64,000 bases of DNA from Geobacter sp. GTDB taxonomy: Bacteria; Desulfobacterota; Desulfuromonadia; Geobacterales; Geobacteraceae. This document shows positions 8,498 to 15,984 of this stretch, piece by piece. The notes under the pieces are model-generated. The model searched no databases, had not been told where the DNA came from, and saw nothing but the letters and a program-made list of their open reading frames with translations. The DNA lies in contig JACOUQ010000003.1 of NCBI GenBank assembly GCA_016177775.1, positions 124,001 to 188,000 on the forward strand, in the 5' to 3' direction. Position 1 is the first letter of the stretch; every line of letters starts with the position of its first letter. A program made the position numbers and the translations under genes.

Positions 8498-8656
8498 ATG
8501 AATAACCTGGTCACTATCAGATGCGCAGATGGGAAAACGATCTACATGAAGAGCGAAACATCGCCTTCCATGGTCAGCTGCAAGAATGTCATTGCCGGGA
8601 TCATGCTTGGCGTATCGGCCATGGCCTCTGCCATGATCGCTTTCATTTACATGTAG
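8498..8656 (+). CDS. Small single-pass membrane protein, 52 aa
   Basis: This short gene starts at ATG 8498 after AACAAGGAGATATATC, an excellent ribosome binding site, and ends with TAG at 8656. The first 30 residues are polar with two Cys; residues about 31-51 (IAGIMLGVSAMASAMIAFIY) form one hydrophobic helix ending at the C terminus, which suggests a tail-anchored inner-membrane protein. It has its own leader hairpin and is followed by another, so it looks like a genuine independently translated gene. No family is recognised. Confidence 0.65.
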   Translation: MNNLVTIRCADGKTIYMKSETSPSMVSCKNVIAGIMLGVSAMASAMIAFIYM

Positions 8657-8676
8657 CCTCAACCCCATCCCCGGCA

Positions 8677-8747
8677 GGGAGACGAACTCTCCCTCGCGGG
8701 GGTTGTTTCGTCTCCCCCGGGCAACAATCCTCTTATAGGAGACGAAA
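8677..8747 (+). promoter_or_regulatory. SD-pairing leader of the Cas4-like gene, clearest copy
   Basis: GGGAGACGAA (8677-8686) is perfectly complementary to TTCGTCTCCC (8707-8716). TTTCGTCTCC (8706-8715) is also perfectly complementary over 10 bp to GGAGACGAAA (8738-8747), which contains the Shine-Dalgarno and spacer of the gene starting at 8751. The two helices are of about equal length and cannot coexist, which is the layout of a two-state translational switch. Confidence 0.75.
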
Positions 8748-8750
8748 GAG

Positions 8751-9716
8751 ATGGCACGCATCGATGAATTTCTCAAAAGAGCAATTCCAGCTCACCAGAA
8801 AAAAGCTTCAGCACATCTTGGCGATCGCACCAAGTACGCCGGGGCCTCCGACATTGCCGGATGTTCCCGCAAGGCTGTACTCGGCAAGCGCTCGTTAGTT
8901 GAACACACGATCAAGCAGATGCTCGTCTTCGACAGAGGTCATGCAGCACAGGCCATGTTCAGGGGTTATTTCCTGGCTGGCGGGGCCACTTTCGAGGAGG
9001 AAGTCGAAATTGCTCACCCCCTTTACGACATCATTTGCCATATAGACTTCCTTTTCCGGGGGAAAAAGCGCCTTCATGTGGTCGAAATGAAATCCACGGA
9101 CGGCATCCCCGACGAACCCTACGGCTCCTGGGTGGACCAGCTTCACGTACAAATGGGCCTTCTCAGGTTGCAGGAAGGGCCGGAAATCGAAATCGGCGGC
9201 TCGATCCTGGCGGTGGATCTCAATAAGGGCGTCTACAGGGAGTTCAACTCCTACGTTCCGCACCCGGAGGTCTTCGCCCCCTTGATCGAACGAGGCAAAC
9301 ACATCCTCTCCGCAATGCGCGGCGAGTGTGAACCGAAAACATGTCCAAGTATTCTGTGCGGCTTCTGTTCCTACCGGACAGGGTGCCCTGCACACGTCGC
9401 TATGGAAATACCGGATGAGGTCACGGATCGCGTCGCCGAGTACGAAAGTCTCGACCGGCAGAAAAAAGACCTCGAAAAGCGGATGGACCCAATGAAGAAC
9501 GAGCTGATTACGTTCTTCGGAGGATCGTTTCATGGAATCACGGAAGACGGAATCGCAGTAGCGACAACAACGGTTGCCGCATCCGAGACCGTCGATGCCA
9601 AGAAATTGAAAAAAGACCATCCAGACGTGTTCAAGGCATGTTCAAAACCGAAGGCCGGCTATACGAAACTGGAAATCAAAAAACTCCCTCCGGCGCCGCT
9701 TGCGATAGCCGCCTGA
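8751..9716 (+). CDS. Cas4/RecB-like PD-(D/E)XK nuclease with Fe-S cysteines
   Basis: The 321-aa protein shows the Cas4-type arrangement: an early single Cys (C38, in IAGCSRK), a helix with conserved His (GHAAQAMF), the catalytic Asp in CHIDFLF, then VVEMKST (the ExK of the PD-(D/E)XK core), and a C-terminal cluster CPSILCGFCSYRTGCP that with C38 can hold an iron-sulphur cluster. Cas4 and AddB-type nucleases use this fold to resect DNA ends 5' to 3'. No CRISPR array or cas1/cas2 is in the window, so this is the stand-alone type found in phages and conjugative elements next to SSB and a RecA-fold ATPase. Residues after about 225 add a coiled and basic tail. Confidence 0.85.
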   Translation: MARIDEFLKRAIPAHQKKASAHLGDRTKYAGASDIAGCSRKAVLGKRSLVEHTIKQMLVFDRGHAAQAMFRGYFLAGGATFEEEVEIAHPLYDIICHIDFLFRGKKRLHVVEMKSTDGIPDEPYGSWVDQLHVQMGLLRLQEGPEIEIGGSILAVDLNKGVYREFNSYVPHPEVFAPLIERGKHILSAMRGECEPKTCPSILCGFCSYRTGCPAHVAMEIPDEVTDRVAEYESLDRQKKDLEKRMDPMKNELITFFGGSFHGITEDGIAVATTTVAASETVDAKKLKKDHPDVFKACSKPKAGYTKLEIKKLPPAPLAIAA

Positions 9717-9731
9717 GAGGCCAACCCCACA

Positions 9732-9795
9732 GGGGGCGAAACACGCGCTCCCGATAGGGGATTACTCCTTTCATGGGAGGCGTGAGTCTGCCCCC
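9732..9795 (+). promoter_or_regulatory. Structured leader of the 9810 gene cluster
   Basis: GGGGGCGAAACACGC (9732-9746) pairs with GCGTGAGTCTGCCCCC (9780-9795) at both ends (GGGGGC/GCCCCC and CACGC/GCGTG). An inner helix CCC...GGGAGG is possible. Pairing with the Shine-Dalgarno of the gene at 9810 is not evident in this copy. Confidence 0.45.
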
Positions 9796-9809
9796 GGAAA
9801 GGACCTGTC

Positions 9810-10061
9810 ATGAAACATCGTACGGGCACCCTGCCCAAAGATTACAAACACCTCTCCCAGTCGAAGATGAACAGCGAGGACCTCAAGGAACTCGCCCGGA
9901 CCATCCTGGCGGCAATCGTCATGGTGATCACGGTCAGCATCTGCTTCCTTGCCGCAGCCACCGCTCCGGAGCCCCAGGCTCAGGAACCGGTTACACGGAA
10001 AGGAGGTGGTCAGCTTGTCAGTTCTCACCCTGTCGCTGCACGGCGCCAATCGAATCCTTGA
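9810..10061 (+). CDS. Small membrane protein, 83 aa
   Basis: ATG 9810 follows GGAAAGGACCTGTC. Residues about 30-51 (TILAAIVMVITVSICFLAAA) form one transmembrane helix with a positively charged N-terminal side. The C terminus is Pro/Arg rich. Its 3' end overlaps the ribosome binding site and first 47 bases of the next gene in another frame, so it is the first gene of a tightly coupled cluster of four (9810, 10015, 10215, 10639). No family is recognised. Confidence 0.55.
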   Translation: MKHRTGTLPKDYKHLSQSKMNSEDLKELARTILAAIVMVITVSICFLAAATAPEPQAQEPVTRKGGGQLVSSHPVAARRQSNP

Positions 10062-10218
10062 GCGGTCTGTTCCGCTTGAGGCTCTGGAAGGCGTCAAATT
10101 CGCCACTCCCCTACTCACCGAGAAACCCCTTCGGTTTCGCTATAAGGGGGTCACGGTGGTGGCAAGAATGGCGTCGGGATGCCCGAAAATCATCTCCGCC
10201 TGGAAGGAGGCCATATGA
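10015..10218 (+). CDS. Small basic protein, possibly DUF4258-like
   Basis: I chose TTG 10015 because AAAGGAGGTGG lies 6-10 bases upstream, giving 67 aa; upstream in-frame starts would have no ribosome binding site. The pattern H-G-A-N-R-I-L-E-R followed by YKGVTVVA and a terminal ISAWKE loosely resembles DUF4258, a small RelE-like fold, but the match is weak. It overlaps the previous gene by 47 bases in another frame and its TGA overlaps the next ATG (ATGA), which points to translational coupling. Confidence 0.5.
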   Translation: MSVLTLSLHGANRILERSVPLEALEGVKFATPLLTEKPLRFRYKGVTVVARMASGCPKIISAWKEAI

Positions 10219-10649
10219 AACCATGCACCTGCGGCGCGATTTCAGCGCTGATAGAACTGTATAAGACGTACAGCAAGCTCCACGACATGCTGTCAGACTG
10301 CATTGAAGGAGGTAGATTATCTGCCGCAGAATTGCCGGATGACTATGCAGCCATCGTTGAGCAGATCACCAGATGTGTCGCGATAGATCACGTGATATCG
10401 GCACTGTTCAAACTCTACGGGGAAGACCTCGGGAATGAGAAAGTCTTCCTGTTTTCCATCGACCCGCAAATCTTCAAGAAACAGCGGTCGTTGCTTACCC
10501 AGCTACTCGATGGAGATGTGAAGGATGCTTCCATAGATTTTGAACCACTGGAAGGTATCCGGAATCTCCTCGATGCCATTGCCGACCAGGCACACGACTG
10601 GTACGGCATGGATACGCTGTTCACCGTGGAGGACGACCATGAATCTTGA
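10215..10649 (+). CDS. Hypothetical helical protein, 144 aa
   Basis: ATG 10215 overlaps the previous stop (ATGA) and is preceded by GGAAGGAGG. The protein is acidic, mostly helical, with a Cys pair near the start (CTCG) and no membrane segment. Its stop overlaps the next start by 11 bases. No leader hairpin lies before it, as expected for a coupled gene. Family unknown. Confidence 0.55.
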   Translation: MKPCTCGAISALIELYKTYSKLHDMLSDCIEGGRLSAAELPDDYAAIVEQITRCVAIDHVISALFKLYGEDLGNEKVFLFSIDPQIFKKQRSLLTQLLDGDVKDASIDFEPLEGIRNLLDAIADQAHDWYGMDTLFTVEDDHES

Positions 10650-11028
10650 GAGCTACACCACCAATGAACTGCTGGTCCTCAACGAATATCTTGCATTCCT
10701 GCAGCGTTACCGAGTGGGTATTCAGAAGGCATTGCAGAATATCTCCAAACTGCTCGAACTGAGAACGAAGGAGAGAAAAGCCGACATCGAGCGTCTGGTT
10801 TCATTGATCGAAAGCCATGACACAGGCGATGCCGGCCTGGACGAATTCGTCCATGACATGGCCTCAGACACTGCCGGCGACATCAATAACTCCGGTCTGG
10901 AACATCAGCTCAACTGGCTGCTTGACCAGGGCTGCTCGCCGAATTACATCCTGAGGCGGTTAGTCATCAATGTGCCGAAGATGGGCTTGCGAGGCCACCG
11001 TGTCGGCATAGGACACTTACACCTATAA
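10639..11028 (+). CDS. Hypothetical helical protein, 129 aa
   Basis: ATG 10639 (SD GTGGAGGACG) overlaps the previous gene by 11 bases. Residues 1-60 are predicted continuous helix with heptad character (ISKLLELRTKERKADIERLV), so a coiled-coil dimer is possible. The rest is acidic, then a short basic tail. It is the last gene of the coupled four-gene cluster. Family unknown. Confidence 0.55.
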   Translation: MNLESYTTNELLVLNEYLAFLQRYRVGIQKALQNISKLLELRTKERKADIERLVSLIESHDTGDAGLDEFVHDMASDTAGDINNSGLEHQLNWLLDQGCSPNYILRRLVINVPKMGLRGHRVGIGHLHL

Positions 11029-11045
11029 AAACTTCAACCCCATGG

Positions 11046-11100
11046 GGGGCGGACTAACTCCCCCCGGGGGAGTGGTCTGCCTCACAAAAGGAGACAGGCC
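11046..11100 (+). promoter_or_regulatory. SD-pairing leader of the CobS-like gene
   Basis: GGGGCGGAC (11046-11054) pairs with GTCTGCCTC (11075-11083), enclosing ACTCCCCCCGGGGGAGT, a near-perfect inner hairpin (11057-11073). GGTCTGCCTC (11074-11083) can alternatively pair with GAGACAGGCC (11091-11100) at 9 of 10 positions; that segment is the Shine-Dalgarno and spacer of the gene at 11104. Confidence 0.65.
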
Positions 11101-11103
11101 ATC

Positions 11104-12027
11104 ATGAAGAAATCAATCACTGAAGTTTTCGCCATCCAGGCCCCTGCCACGATCACCGTCGATGTCCGCGATAACGCGAAGCACGCGATGATCCCCCGTA
11201 CCAATCCCGACTATGTGTTCCGCAGAGAAATTCTCTCGGACATCCTGGCGTGGATGAAAGGGGCGGCGGGGACCGATCCGCTCTACGTCGTGGGCCCCAC
11301 CGGCTCCGGAAAATCGTCCATCATCACCCAGATCGCCGCCCGGCTCAACATCCCTCTCTACGTGGTCTCGTGCCATGAACGGATGGAGATGCCGGAACTA
11401 TTCGGACGCTTCGTCGTCAGAAGCGGCAACATGGAATGGGCGGACGGTCCCTTTATCCAGGGCCTCAAGGACCCGGCTGGAGCATGGATCCTGCTGGACG
11501 AGGCCGACACCCTCGACCCCGGTACTTTCGTTGGGCTGAATGCCGTCAATGAAGGCCGGTCCATCATGATCCCGGAAACGGGCGAAACCATCGATCCCTT
11601 GCGCTTTGGCGCGAGGATAATCTTCGCAGGAAACACCGCCGGCAACGGCGATGCTACCGGCCTCTACCAGGCGACCAAACGCCAGAACCTCGCCTCCATG
11701 GGAAGGTTCATGATGCTGGAGGTCGGCTATGCCGACCCTGTGGAGGAAAACCAGGCCCTTGAAAAAGCGGTCCCGGAAGTCCCCTCCCCGATCCGGCAGA
11801 AAATGGTGGAAGTGGCCAACAAGGTACGCGATCTCTTCATAAACGGCGAGATCGAAGTAACCTTCTGCACCCGCACACTCATACGGTGGGCGCAGCTGGC
11901 CACCTTTTACAAAGCGAAACCGGGAATAAACCCCATCGTCTATGCCCTCGACCGGGCGCTCGGCTTCCGGGCCGAAGTGCAGTCACGCCAGGCTCTTCAC
12001 GAGCTGGTACAGCGGATCATCGCATAG
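11104..12027 (+). CDS. CobS/MoxR-like AAA ATPase
   Basis: The 307-aa protein has Walker A VGPTGSGKS at about residue 64, Walker B WILLDEAD at about 132, a sensor-1 Asn in IIFAGNTA and a predicted sensor-2 Arg region, as in MoxR-type AAA ATPases and the CobS subunit of cobaltochelatase. Such plasmid and phage CobS homologues occur with a VWA-domain CobT-like partner, present here at 13650, and with DUF3150, present at 12492. They probably act as a chaperone-like remodelling machine on an unknown target. There is no cobalamin gene nearby, so a role in vitamin B12 synthesis is unlikely. It is preceded by its own leader and followed closely by the WGR-like gene. Confidence 0.85.
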   Translation: MKKSITEVFAIQAPATITVDVRDNAKHAMIPRTNPDYVFRREILSDILAWMKGAAGTDPLYVVGPTGSGKSSIITQIAARLNIPLYVVSCHERMEMPELFGRFVVRSGNMEWADGPFIQGLKDPAGAWILLDEADTLDPGTFVGLNAVNEGRSIMIPETGETIDPLRFGARIIFAGNTAGNGDATGLYQATKRQNLASMGRFMMLEVGYADPVEENQALEKAVPEVPSPIRQKMVEVANKVRDLFINGEIEVTFCTRTLIRWAQLATFYKAKPGINPIVYALDRALGFRAEVQSRQALHELVQRIIA

Positions 12028-12037
12028 GGGGTGGATC

Positions 12038-12421
12038 ATGTTCGTTCCCGGCAATACCCAATACGGCATCTGGATGAGGGCTCCCTCTTCCAGCGGCGGC
12101 AAGGACTGGCTCGGGTTTCTCACCGACAGGGAAGTGATCAGTCAATGGGGAAAGACCGGACAGGTGAATCAAAACAAGGTCATCGGCCCGGCCCCATCCC
12201 GGATTTTCCTCGATCAGAAAATCGAGGAGAAAAAGGGAAAGGGCTACCGGATGGTCGGGGAATGGTTTCCCGGCTCCGGCTGGTCACACAAGCGTCAGGC
12301 CCCGCCAGTAACGCCGCCTGACCCGCCACAACGAAACAGGCCGACAAACAGCACTCCGCCCTTGGCTAGCCAAGTCATGAGCGAGTGGCTGTCCGACCAG
12401 AACAGCGATCAATGGTTCTAA
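12038..12421 (+). CDS. WGR-domain-like small protein
   Basis: ATG 12038 lies 10 bases after the AAA ATPase gene, with GGGGGTGG upstream as ribosome binding site. The 127-aa protein contains VISQWGKTGQVNQ near residue 33 and KIEEKKGKGYRMVGEW near 62, the order and spacing of a WGR domain (nucleic-acid-binding fold first seen in PARPs and bacterial MolR). The tail from about residue 85 is Pro/Asn-rich and ends in WLSDQNSDQWF. It is probably co-translated with the AAA ATPase. The domain call is by eye and moderate. Confidence 0.5.
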   Translation: MFVPGNTQYGIWMRAPSSSGGKDWLGFLTDREVISQWGKTGQVNQNKVIGPAPSRIFLDQKIEEKKGKGYRMVGEWFPGSGWSHKRQAPPVTPPDPPQRNRPTNSTPPLASQVMSEWLSDQNSDQWF

Positions 12422-12430
12422 TACCCAAAC

Positions 12431-12490
12431 GGGGGAGACGAAGACATCCCCCGGGATGGCGCGTCTTCCCTCCGTCATCAAAGGAGACGC
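12431..12490 (+). promoter_or_regulatory. SD-pairing leader of the DUF3150 gene
   Basis: GGGGAGACG (12432-12440) pairs with CGTCTTCCC (12462-12470, one G-U), enclosing ATCCCCCGGGAT. GCGTCTTCC (12461-12469) can instead pair with GGAGACGC (12483-12490), the Shine-Dalgarno and spacer of the gene at 12492, with one bulged base. Confidence 0.65.
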
Positions 12491-12491
12491 A

Positions 12492-13442
12492 ATGAACATA
12501 CTCGAAAACATATCCATTCTTGTACTGTCGGTTTCCCTCTGGACAGGGCGGAAACAACTCCGCGAGGAGGATCTGAAACTCGCGGACGGCAGCGAACTAC
12601 CACCCCAGAAGCTCGCTTCTCTGGGAAGCAAACGGGTCATGGACCCGGCGGCGCTTGCGCCGTTTGCGACCTTCAAGAGGCGGGCGGAACGGACCGTTCT
12701 TTCCGTGGGGACCAGGTTTCTCGGCGGGTATGCAGTTCCCGTGGAGAAGCTCGATGGTCTCATGGCGGAACTCGACGTCATCAAGGGCGAATACAATGCG
12801 GCCAGGATTGAATTCCTGTCGGAGTATGACCAGGCGGTTCAGGACTGGAAAGCGCAGAACCCCGGCTGGGAGGAAGTCATCGCCCGGGCGGTGGAAAGCC
12901 TGGAATATGTCAAGGGGCAGCTTGCCTTCAGAGTACAGACATTCAACATCAACCCAGTCGAAGGGCATGAGACGGGTCTTGAGACGGAGATAAACGGCCT
13001 GGCCGATCAACTCCGTCACGAGGTTCGGCAGCAGGCCCGATTGACCTGGGACGGTTCCTTCCGTGGCAAACTGGAGGTTGGCCAGAAGACGGTGCGGCCG
13101 ATCAGGGCAATGCTGGACAAGATCGAAGGTCTGGTCTTTCTCGAGCCCGCCCTGAACGAGTTGGTCAGCGGAATCAGGTCAACCCTCATCAGCCTTCCGA
13201 AAACCGGACCGATCAAAGGGGGGGATTTCGCTGCATTGTGCGGAGTGATCCACCTCCTCGGCAACATTCCGGAGGCCAGGGAGATCGCTGAAAACCTCCC
13301 TGTCGAGGAAGAACCGGCCGAAGAACCGATCGACGAATCGGTGGAGGAACTGGAAGCCACCGAGGAGCACAACGAGATCAAGGTCATACCGGACCTTTCC
13401 TACCTGCCTCAATTCGAGGAGGCGCCATCGGAATGGTTCTAG
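12492..13442 (+). CDS. DUF3150 family protein
   Basis: ATG 12492 after AAAGGAGACGC gives 316 aa. Features I associate with DUF3150 are the N-terminal SLWTGRKQLREEDL, the central VGTRFLGGYAVPVEKL and the DWKAQNP segment. The protein is largely helical and soluble; residues about 270-300 are very acidic (VEEEPAEEPIDESVEEL), followed by PSEWF at the end. DUF3150 genes recur beside CobS-like AAA and CobT-like VWA genes on conjugative elements, the same trio seen here, so it is probably a third subunit or substrate adaptor. Biochemical function is unknown. Confidence 0.75.
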   Translation: MNILENISILVLSVSLWTGRKQLREEDLKLADGSELPPQKLASLGSKRVMDPAALAPFATFKRRAERTVLSVGTRFLGGYAVPVEKLDGLMAELDVIKGEYNAARIEFLSEYDQAVQDWKAQNPGWEEVIARAVESLEYVKGQLAFRVQTFNINPVEGHETGLETEINGLADQLRHEVRQQARLTWDGSFRGKLEVGQKTVRPIRAMLDKIEGLVFLEPALNELVSGIRSTLISLPKTGPIKGGDFAALCGVIHLLGNIPEAREIAENLPVEEEPAEEPIDESVEELEATEEHNEIKVIPDLSYLPQFEEAPSEWF

Positions 13443-13473
13443 TACGCAGTAACATCAATATTTTTGCATGTAT

Positions 13474-13540
13474 GTAGGGTTGATGAAGCGAAGCGCATCC
13501 ACCATCTGCCGGTGGAACCGCTTCGCTTGTTCCACCCTAC
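13474..13540. repeat. Small imperfect palindromic repeat (MITE/REP-like)
   Basis: A 67-bp imperfect palindrome: GTAGGGTTGATGAAGCGAAG at the left matches the reverse complement of the right end CTTCGCTTGTTCCACCCTAC at most positions, with further pairing inward (CACCATCTGCCGGTGG). The motif with GTAGGG outer ends and GAAGCGAAGCG inside resembles dispersed small repeats of many proteobacterial genomes. It sits between the DUF3150 gene and the CobT-like leader and looks inserted. Confidence 0.6.
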
Positions 13541-13609
13541 GAAGAAATACGTGTTACAAGGTACTAGTCCTGGAAAGGACACTCCCACCCTGCTGGGGAA
13601 GCATCTACC

Positions 13610-13634
13610 GACGCTCCCTGCAGGGGGGAGCGTC
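13610..13634 (+). promoter_or_regulatory. Leader hairpin of the CobT-like gene
   Basis: GACGCTCCC and GGGGAGCGTC form a 9-bp stem with a small loop, ending 15 bases before the start codon at 13650. It occupies the same position as the other leaders, but it is shorter and its outer arms may have been lost when the neighbouring palindromic repeat inserted. Confidence 0.5.
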
Positions 13635-13649
13635 GTTTCAGGAGAGACC

Positions 13650-15311
13650 ATGACACCAAGAATATCCACCGTCATCGGCGGGCTGCGGATCGCGATGCAG
13701 GCCCTCGGCGCAAAAATGGGCGTGACCCTCCGGATCGAGGGGGATCAAGCCTACACCAACGGCACCGAAATCATCATTCCTACCCTTCCACCCGATGACC
13801 ACAAGGCTGCACTCCTCGCCCGTGGCTACGTCGATCATGAGGCAGCCCACGTCCGCCACTCCGATTTCGGAAGAGACATGGGGACCTGGGGTGAACTCAT
13901 CGAGGAAGTCTATATCGAGAAGAAACAGTGCGCGGATTACCCTGGTTGCGCGGTAAACCTGCGGGACATGATTGCCATCCTCAAGCACGAGAACGGCAGT
14001 TTCAGGGGAACGAAAAGCCAGCCCATGTCGCTTCTGACGAGCTGGCTGATCTGCCGCGGGCGGGCGGCTGTCCTTGGACAACCGCTCGGAGACTTTGCCT
14101 CCGAAATGGAGACATGGAGCAGGCAAACCTTCGGCGATCCCTTCTGTGATCGATTCGCAGATTGTGTCGCCAGAATCGACACATGCAATACGCTGAACGA
14201 TTGCGTAAATCTTGGAAACGAAATTGAAGCACTCATCACAAACCCGCCACCGCCCCGGCAGAAGGATAAGCGTCAGGAGAGCGGCAAGAACAATCAAAGT
14301 ACCGATGCCGGAAACGGCGACAATCCATCTCCCGGTAGAAGCGAGTCCGGGGACTCGTCCGTGGACAGTCCAGGGACAACTGCTAACACGAAGCAAAAGG
14401 ACAACCTGGAGAAGCTTCGGACTACCGATTTCGGCAAGGCCACCCAGAATGTAGACCTGGGGAAGATCGTCGCTCAGATACTCGGCAAAGAACACAACAA
14501 GGGAGAGCGGACAGGAAACCTGGAAGAGATCCCCGACACGCATTATCCAAGCGTTGGGGCAAGCAGCGGCGCCGGAGATCAGAGAAGGATCGAAGGCGAA
14601 ATGGGTTTTGACGATGCGCGTCGCAAGACAAGCAGAATGCGAAGCCAGCTTGCCGGACTCCTTCAGGCTGTCCGACTGCAACAGTGCAATGCAAAGAGGG
14701 CAGGCCACCGAATCGACAGCCGGTCGATATATCGCGTGGCATGCCAGACTCCGGACAACCGGATATTCGCTGCGCGGAGGGACAAGCAGGACGACAACAC
14801 GGCAATCGTGCTGCTTACAGACCGCTCCGGATCAATGAACCCCGAGAAAATGTCCGTGGCGTTGCAGGCCACATTCGTCACTGCGGAGGCGCTTGAGCTC
14901 CTCCCGGGGGTGACCTGCGTCGCGGGTGCCTTCCCTTGGGGCAGAGGCATGGTGGAGTTGAAAGCCTTTGGAGCGAAACCAAGGGCAGGATTCTTCAACA
15001 TCGGCTCCAGCGGGGGTACCCCGATGGCAGAGGCCCTTTTGTGGGCCGGAATGCTCCTCACCCATCGTCCGGAACGCCGGAAGATCGTCATTCCGATGAC
15101 CGATGGGAGCCCGGACGATATCGGAAAAACGAGAAAGGCGGTGGAACGGCTTAAGGAATGCGGGATCGAGGTATATGGAATCGGCATCCTCGACTCCTCC
15201 ATTTTGAACTGGCTGAGAGAATCCTCCGTCATCAAACAGATCGATGAGCTGCCCGCCGCACTGATCGGCCTTCTCAAAGAGGCCCTCATCACGAAGCGCA
15301 AGGTAGCCTGA
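13650..15311 (+). CDS. CobT-like VWA-domain protein
   Basis: ATG 13650 (SD CAGGAGAG) gives 553 aa. The N-terminal part has a HEAAHVRHSDF motif (about residue 68) reminiscent of a metalloprotease HExxH but lacking the exact spacing. A low-complexity acidic/Ser-Gly linker spans about 205-250. The C-terminal von Willebrand A domain (about 385-550) has a MIDAS motif LLTDRSGSMN, plus the later GGTPMAEAL and MTDGSPDDI. This is the layout of CobT, the VWA partner of CobS. The AAA ATPase at 11104 is its probable partner, with DUF3150 encoded between them. The target of the complex is unknown; cobalt chelation is unlikely without CobN or B12 genes. Confidence 0.85.
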   Translation: MTPRISTVIGGLRIAMQALGAKMGVTLRIEGDQAYTNGTEIIIPTLPPDDHKAALLARGYVDHEAAHVRHSDFGRDMGTWGELIEEVYIEKKQCADYPGCAVNLRDMIAILKHENGSFRGTKSQPMSLLTSWLICRGRAAVLGQPLGDFASEMETWSRQTFGDPFCDRFADCVARIDTCNTLNDCVNLGNEIEALITNPPPPRQKDKRQESGKNNQSTDAGNGDNPSPGRSESGDSSVDSPGTTANTKQKDNLEKLRTTDFGKATQNVDLGKIVAQILGKEHNKGERTGNLEEIPDTHYPSVGASSGAGDQRRIEGEMGFDDARRKTSRMRSQLAGLLQAVRLQQCNAKRAGHRIDSRSIYRVACQTPDNRIFAARRDKQDDNTAIVLLTDRSGSMNPEKMSVALQATFVTAEALELLPGVTCVAGAFPWGRGMVELKAFGAKPRAGFFNIGSSGGTPMAEALLWAGMLLTHRPERRKIVIPMTDGSPDDIGKTRKAVERLKECGIEVYGIGILDSSILNWLRESSVIKQIDELPAALIGLLKEALITKRKVA

Positions 15312-15354
15312 CCTCCACAAAGGAGGCCCCGCCCATACCGGGAGTATCAACCGA

Positions 15355-15394
15355 CACTCCCGTAGGGGGGTGTGTCTTCAGGAGGAGGATACAC
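15355..15394 (+). promoter_or_regulatory. SD-sequestering leader of the 15397 gene
   Basis: CACTCCC/GGGGGTG (15355-15372) forms a hairpin. GTGTGTCTTC (15370-15379) is complementary at all 10 positions (two G-U) to GAGGATACAC (15385-15394), the Shine-Dalgarno and spacer of the gene at 15397, with only five bases between. In this copy the SD-masking helix shares its first bases with the hairpin, so the two compete. Confidence 0.6.
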
Positions 15395-15396
15395 TG

Positions 15397-15903
15397 ATGC
15401 AACAAGAAACTCTTTTCAGTACTTCAAGAGCGCCTGCCATTACTATCATGCCCGCCGTTAACCAGATCCAGCCACCCCGACCACTTGTGCACCCTTATCG
15501 GGCCGCTGGTGAGAAGGTAAGCATCTTTGAAATCTGGAGCTACTTCCGAAACGGGCATGTTTCCTCAACCCCGAAGACTGAGTGGTATCAGAACCAGACC
15601 GAATACTGGTTCTGGGACCGCACTATTGAGGCTGGAAAATCGTACATGGTGGGCGACAAGATAAGCATGACGAAATTCCTCAAGTCGCATTCTTCACCAC
15701 TCTGCGCATGGCAGAAATTGGCTTACCAATGGGCCATCGAGAACCCCGATCAGATACTCCACGTAGAGAACAGGACCCACGAATGGCGGGTCTTCCTTCA
15801 TGGAGAGTATGTCGAGTTCGAGCTGCCTTACCATGAAAAGGGCGGAGAGCGGAACTATGTCACCAGGTCCGGCAAGACGAAGGTCCTGGTGAACGTGGAC
15901 TGA
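15397..15903 (+). CDS. Hypothetical protein, 168 aa
   Basis: ATG 15397 follows CAGGAGGAGGATACACTG. The protein is soluble, rich in aromatic residues (TEYWFWDRTIEAG, WQKLAYQWAIE) and has a basic, Gly-rich C-terminal strand region (NYVTRSGKTKVLVNV). There are no transmembrane helices and no recognisable catalytic motif. It has its own leader and is followed by the radC leader. Unknown function. Confidence 0.6.
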   Translation: MQQETLFSTSRAPAITIMPAVNQIQPPRPLVHPYRAAGEKVSIFEIWSYFRNGHVSSTPKTEWYQNQTEYWFWDRTIEAGKSYMVGDKISMTKFLKSHSSPLCAWQKLAYQWAIENPDQILHVENRTHEWRVFLHGEYVEFELPYHEKGGERNYVTRSGKTKVLVNVD

Positions 15904-15929
15904 CCTTACGCGACAAACAACCATTACCC

Positions 15930-15971
15930 TTCGGGGGGCCGAGTCCCCCATGGGGACATCCGCCCTCCGGA
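15930..15971 (+). promoter_or_regulatory. Structured leader of radC
   Basis: TTCGGGGGGC (15930-15939) pairs with GCCCTCCGGA (15962-15971) at all 10 positions with two G-U pairs, enclosing GTCCCCCATGGGGAC (15943-15957), a 6-bp inner hairpin. The 3' arm has only a short match to the Shine-Dalgarno AAAGGAGCC. Confidence 0.55.
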
Positions 15972-15984
15972 AAGGAGCCAACGA

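Noticed and set aside
8751..9716. CRISPR-associated Cas4 and a CRISPR array
   Set aside because: The protein has the Cas4 layout, but there is no cas1/cas2 and no regularly spaced repeat anywhere in the window; stand-alone phage/ICE type is more likely.
11104..15311. Cobaltochelatase CobS/CobT of vitamin B12 synthesis
   Set aside because: No CobN or other corrin genes; the DUF3150 and WGR-like neighbours fit the mobile-element version.
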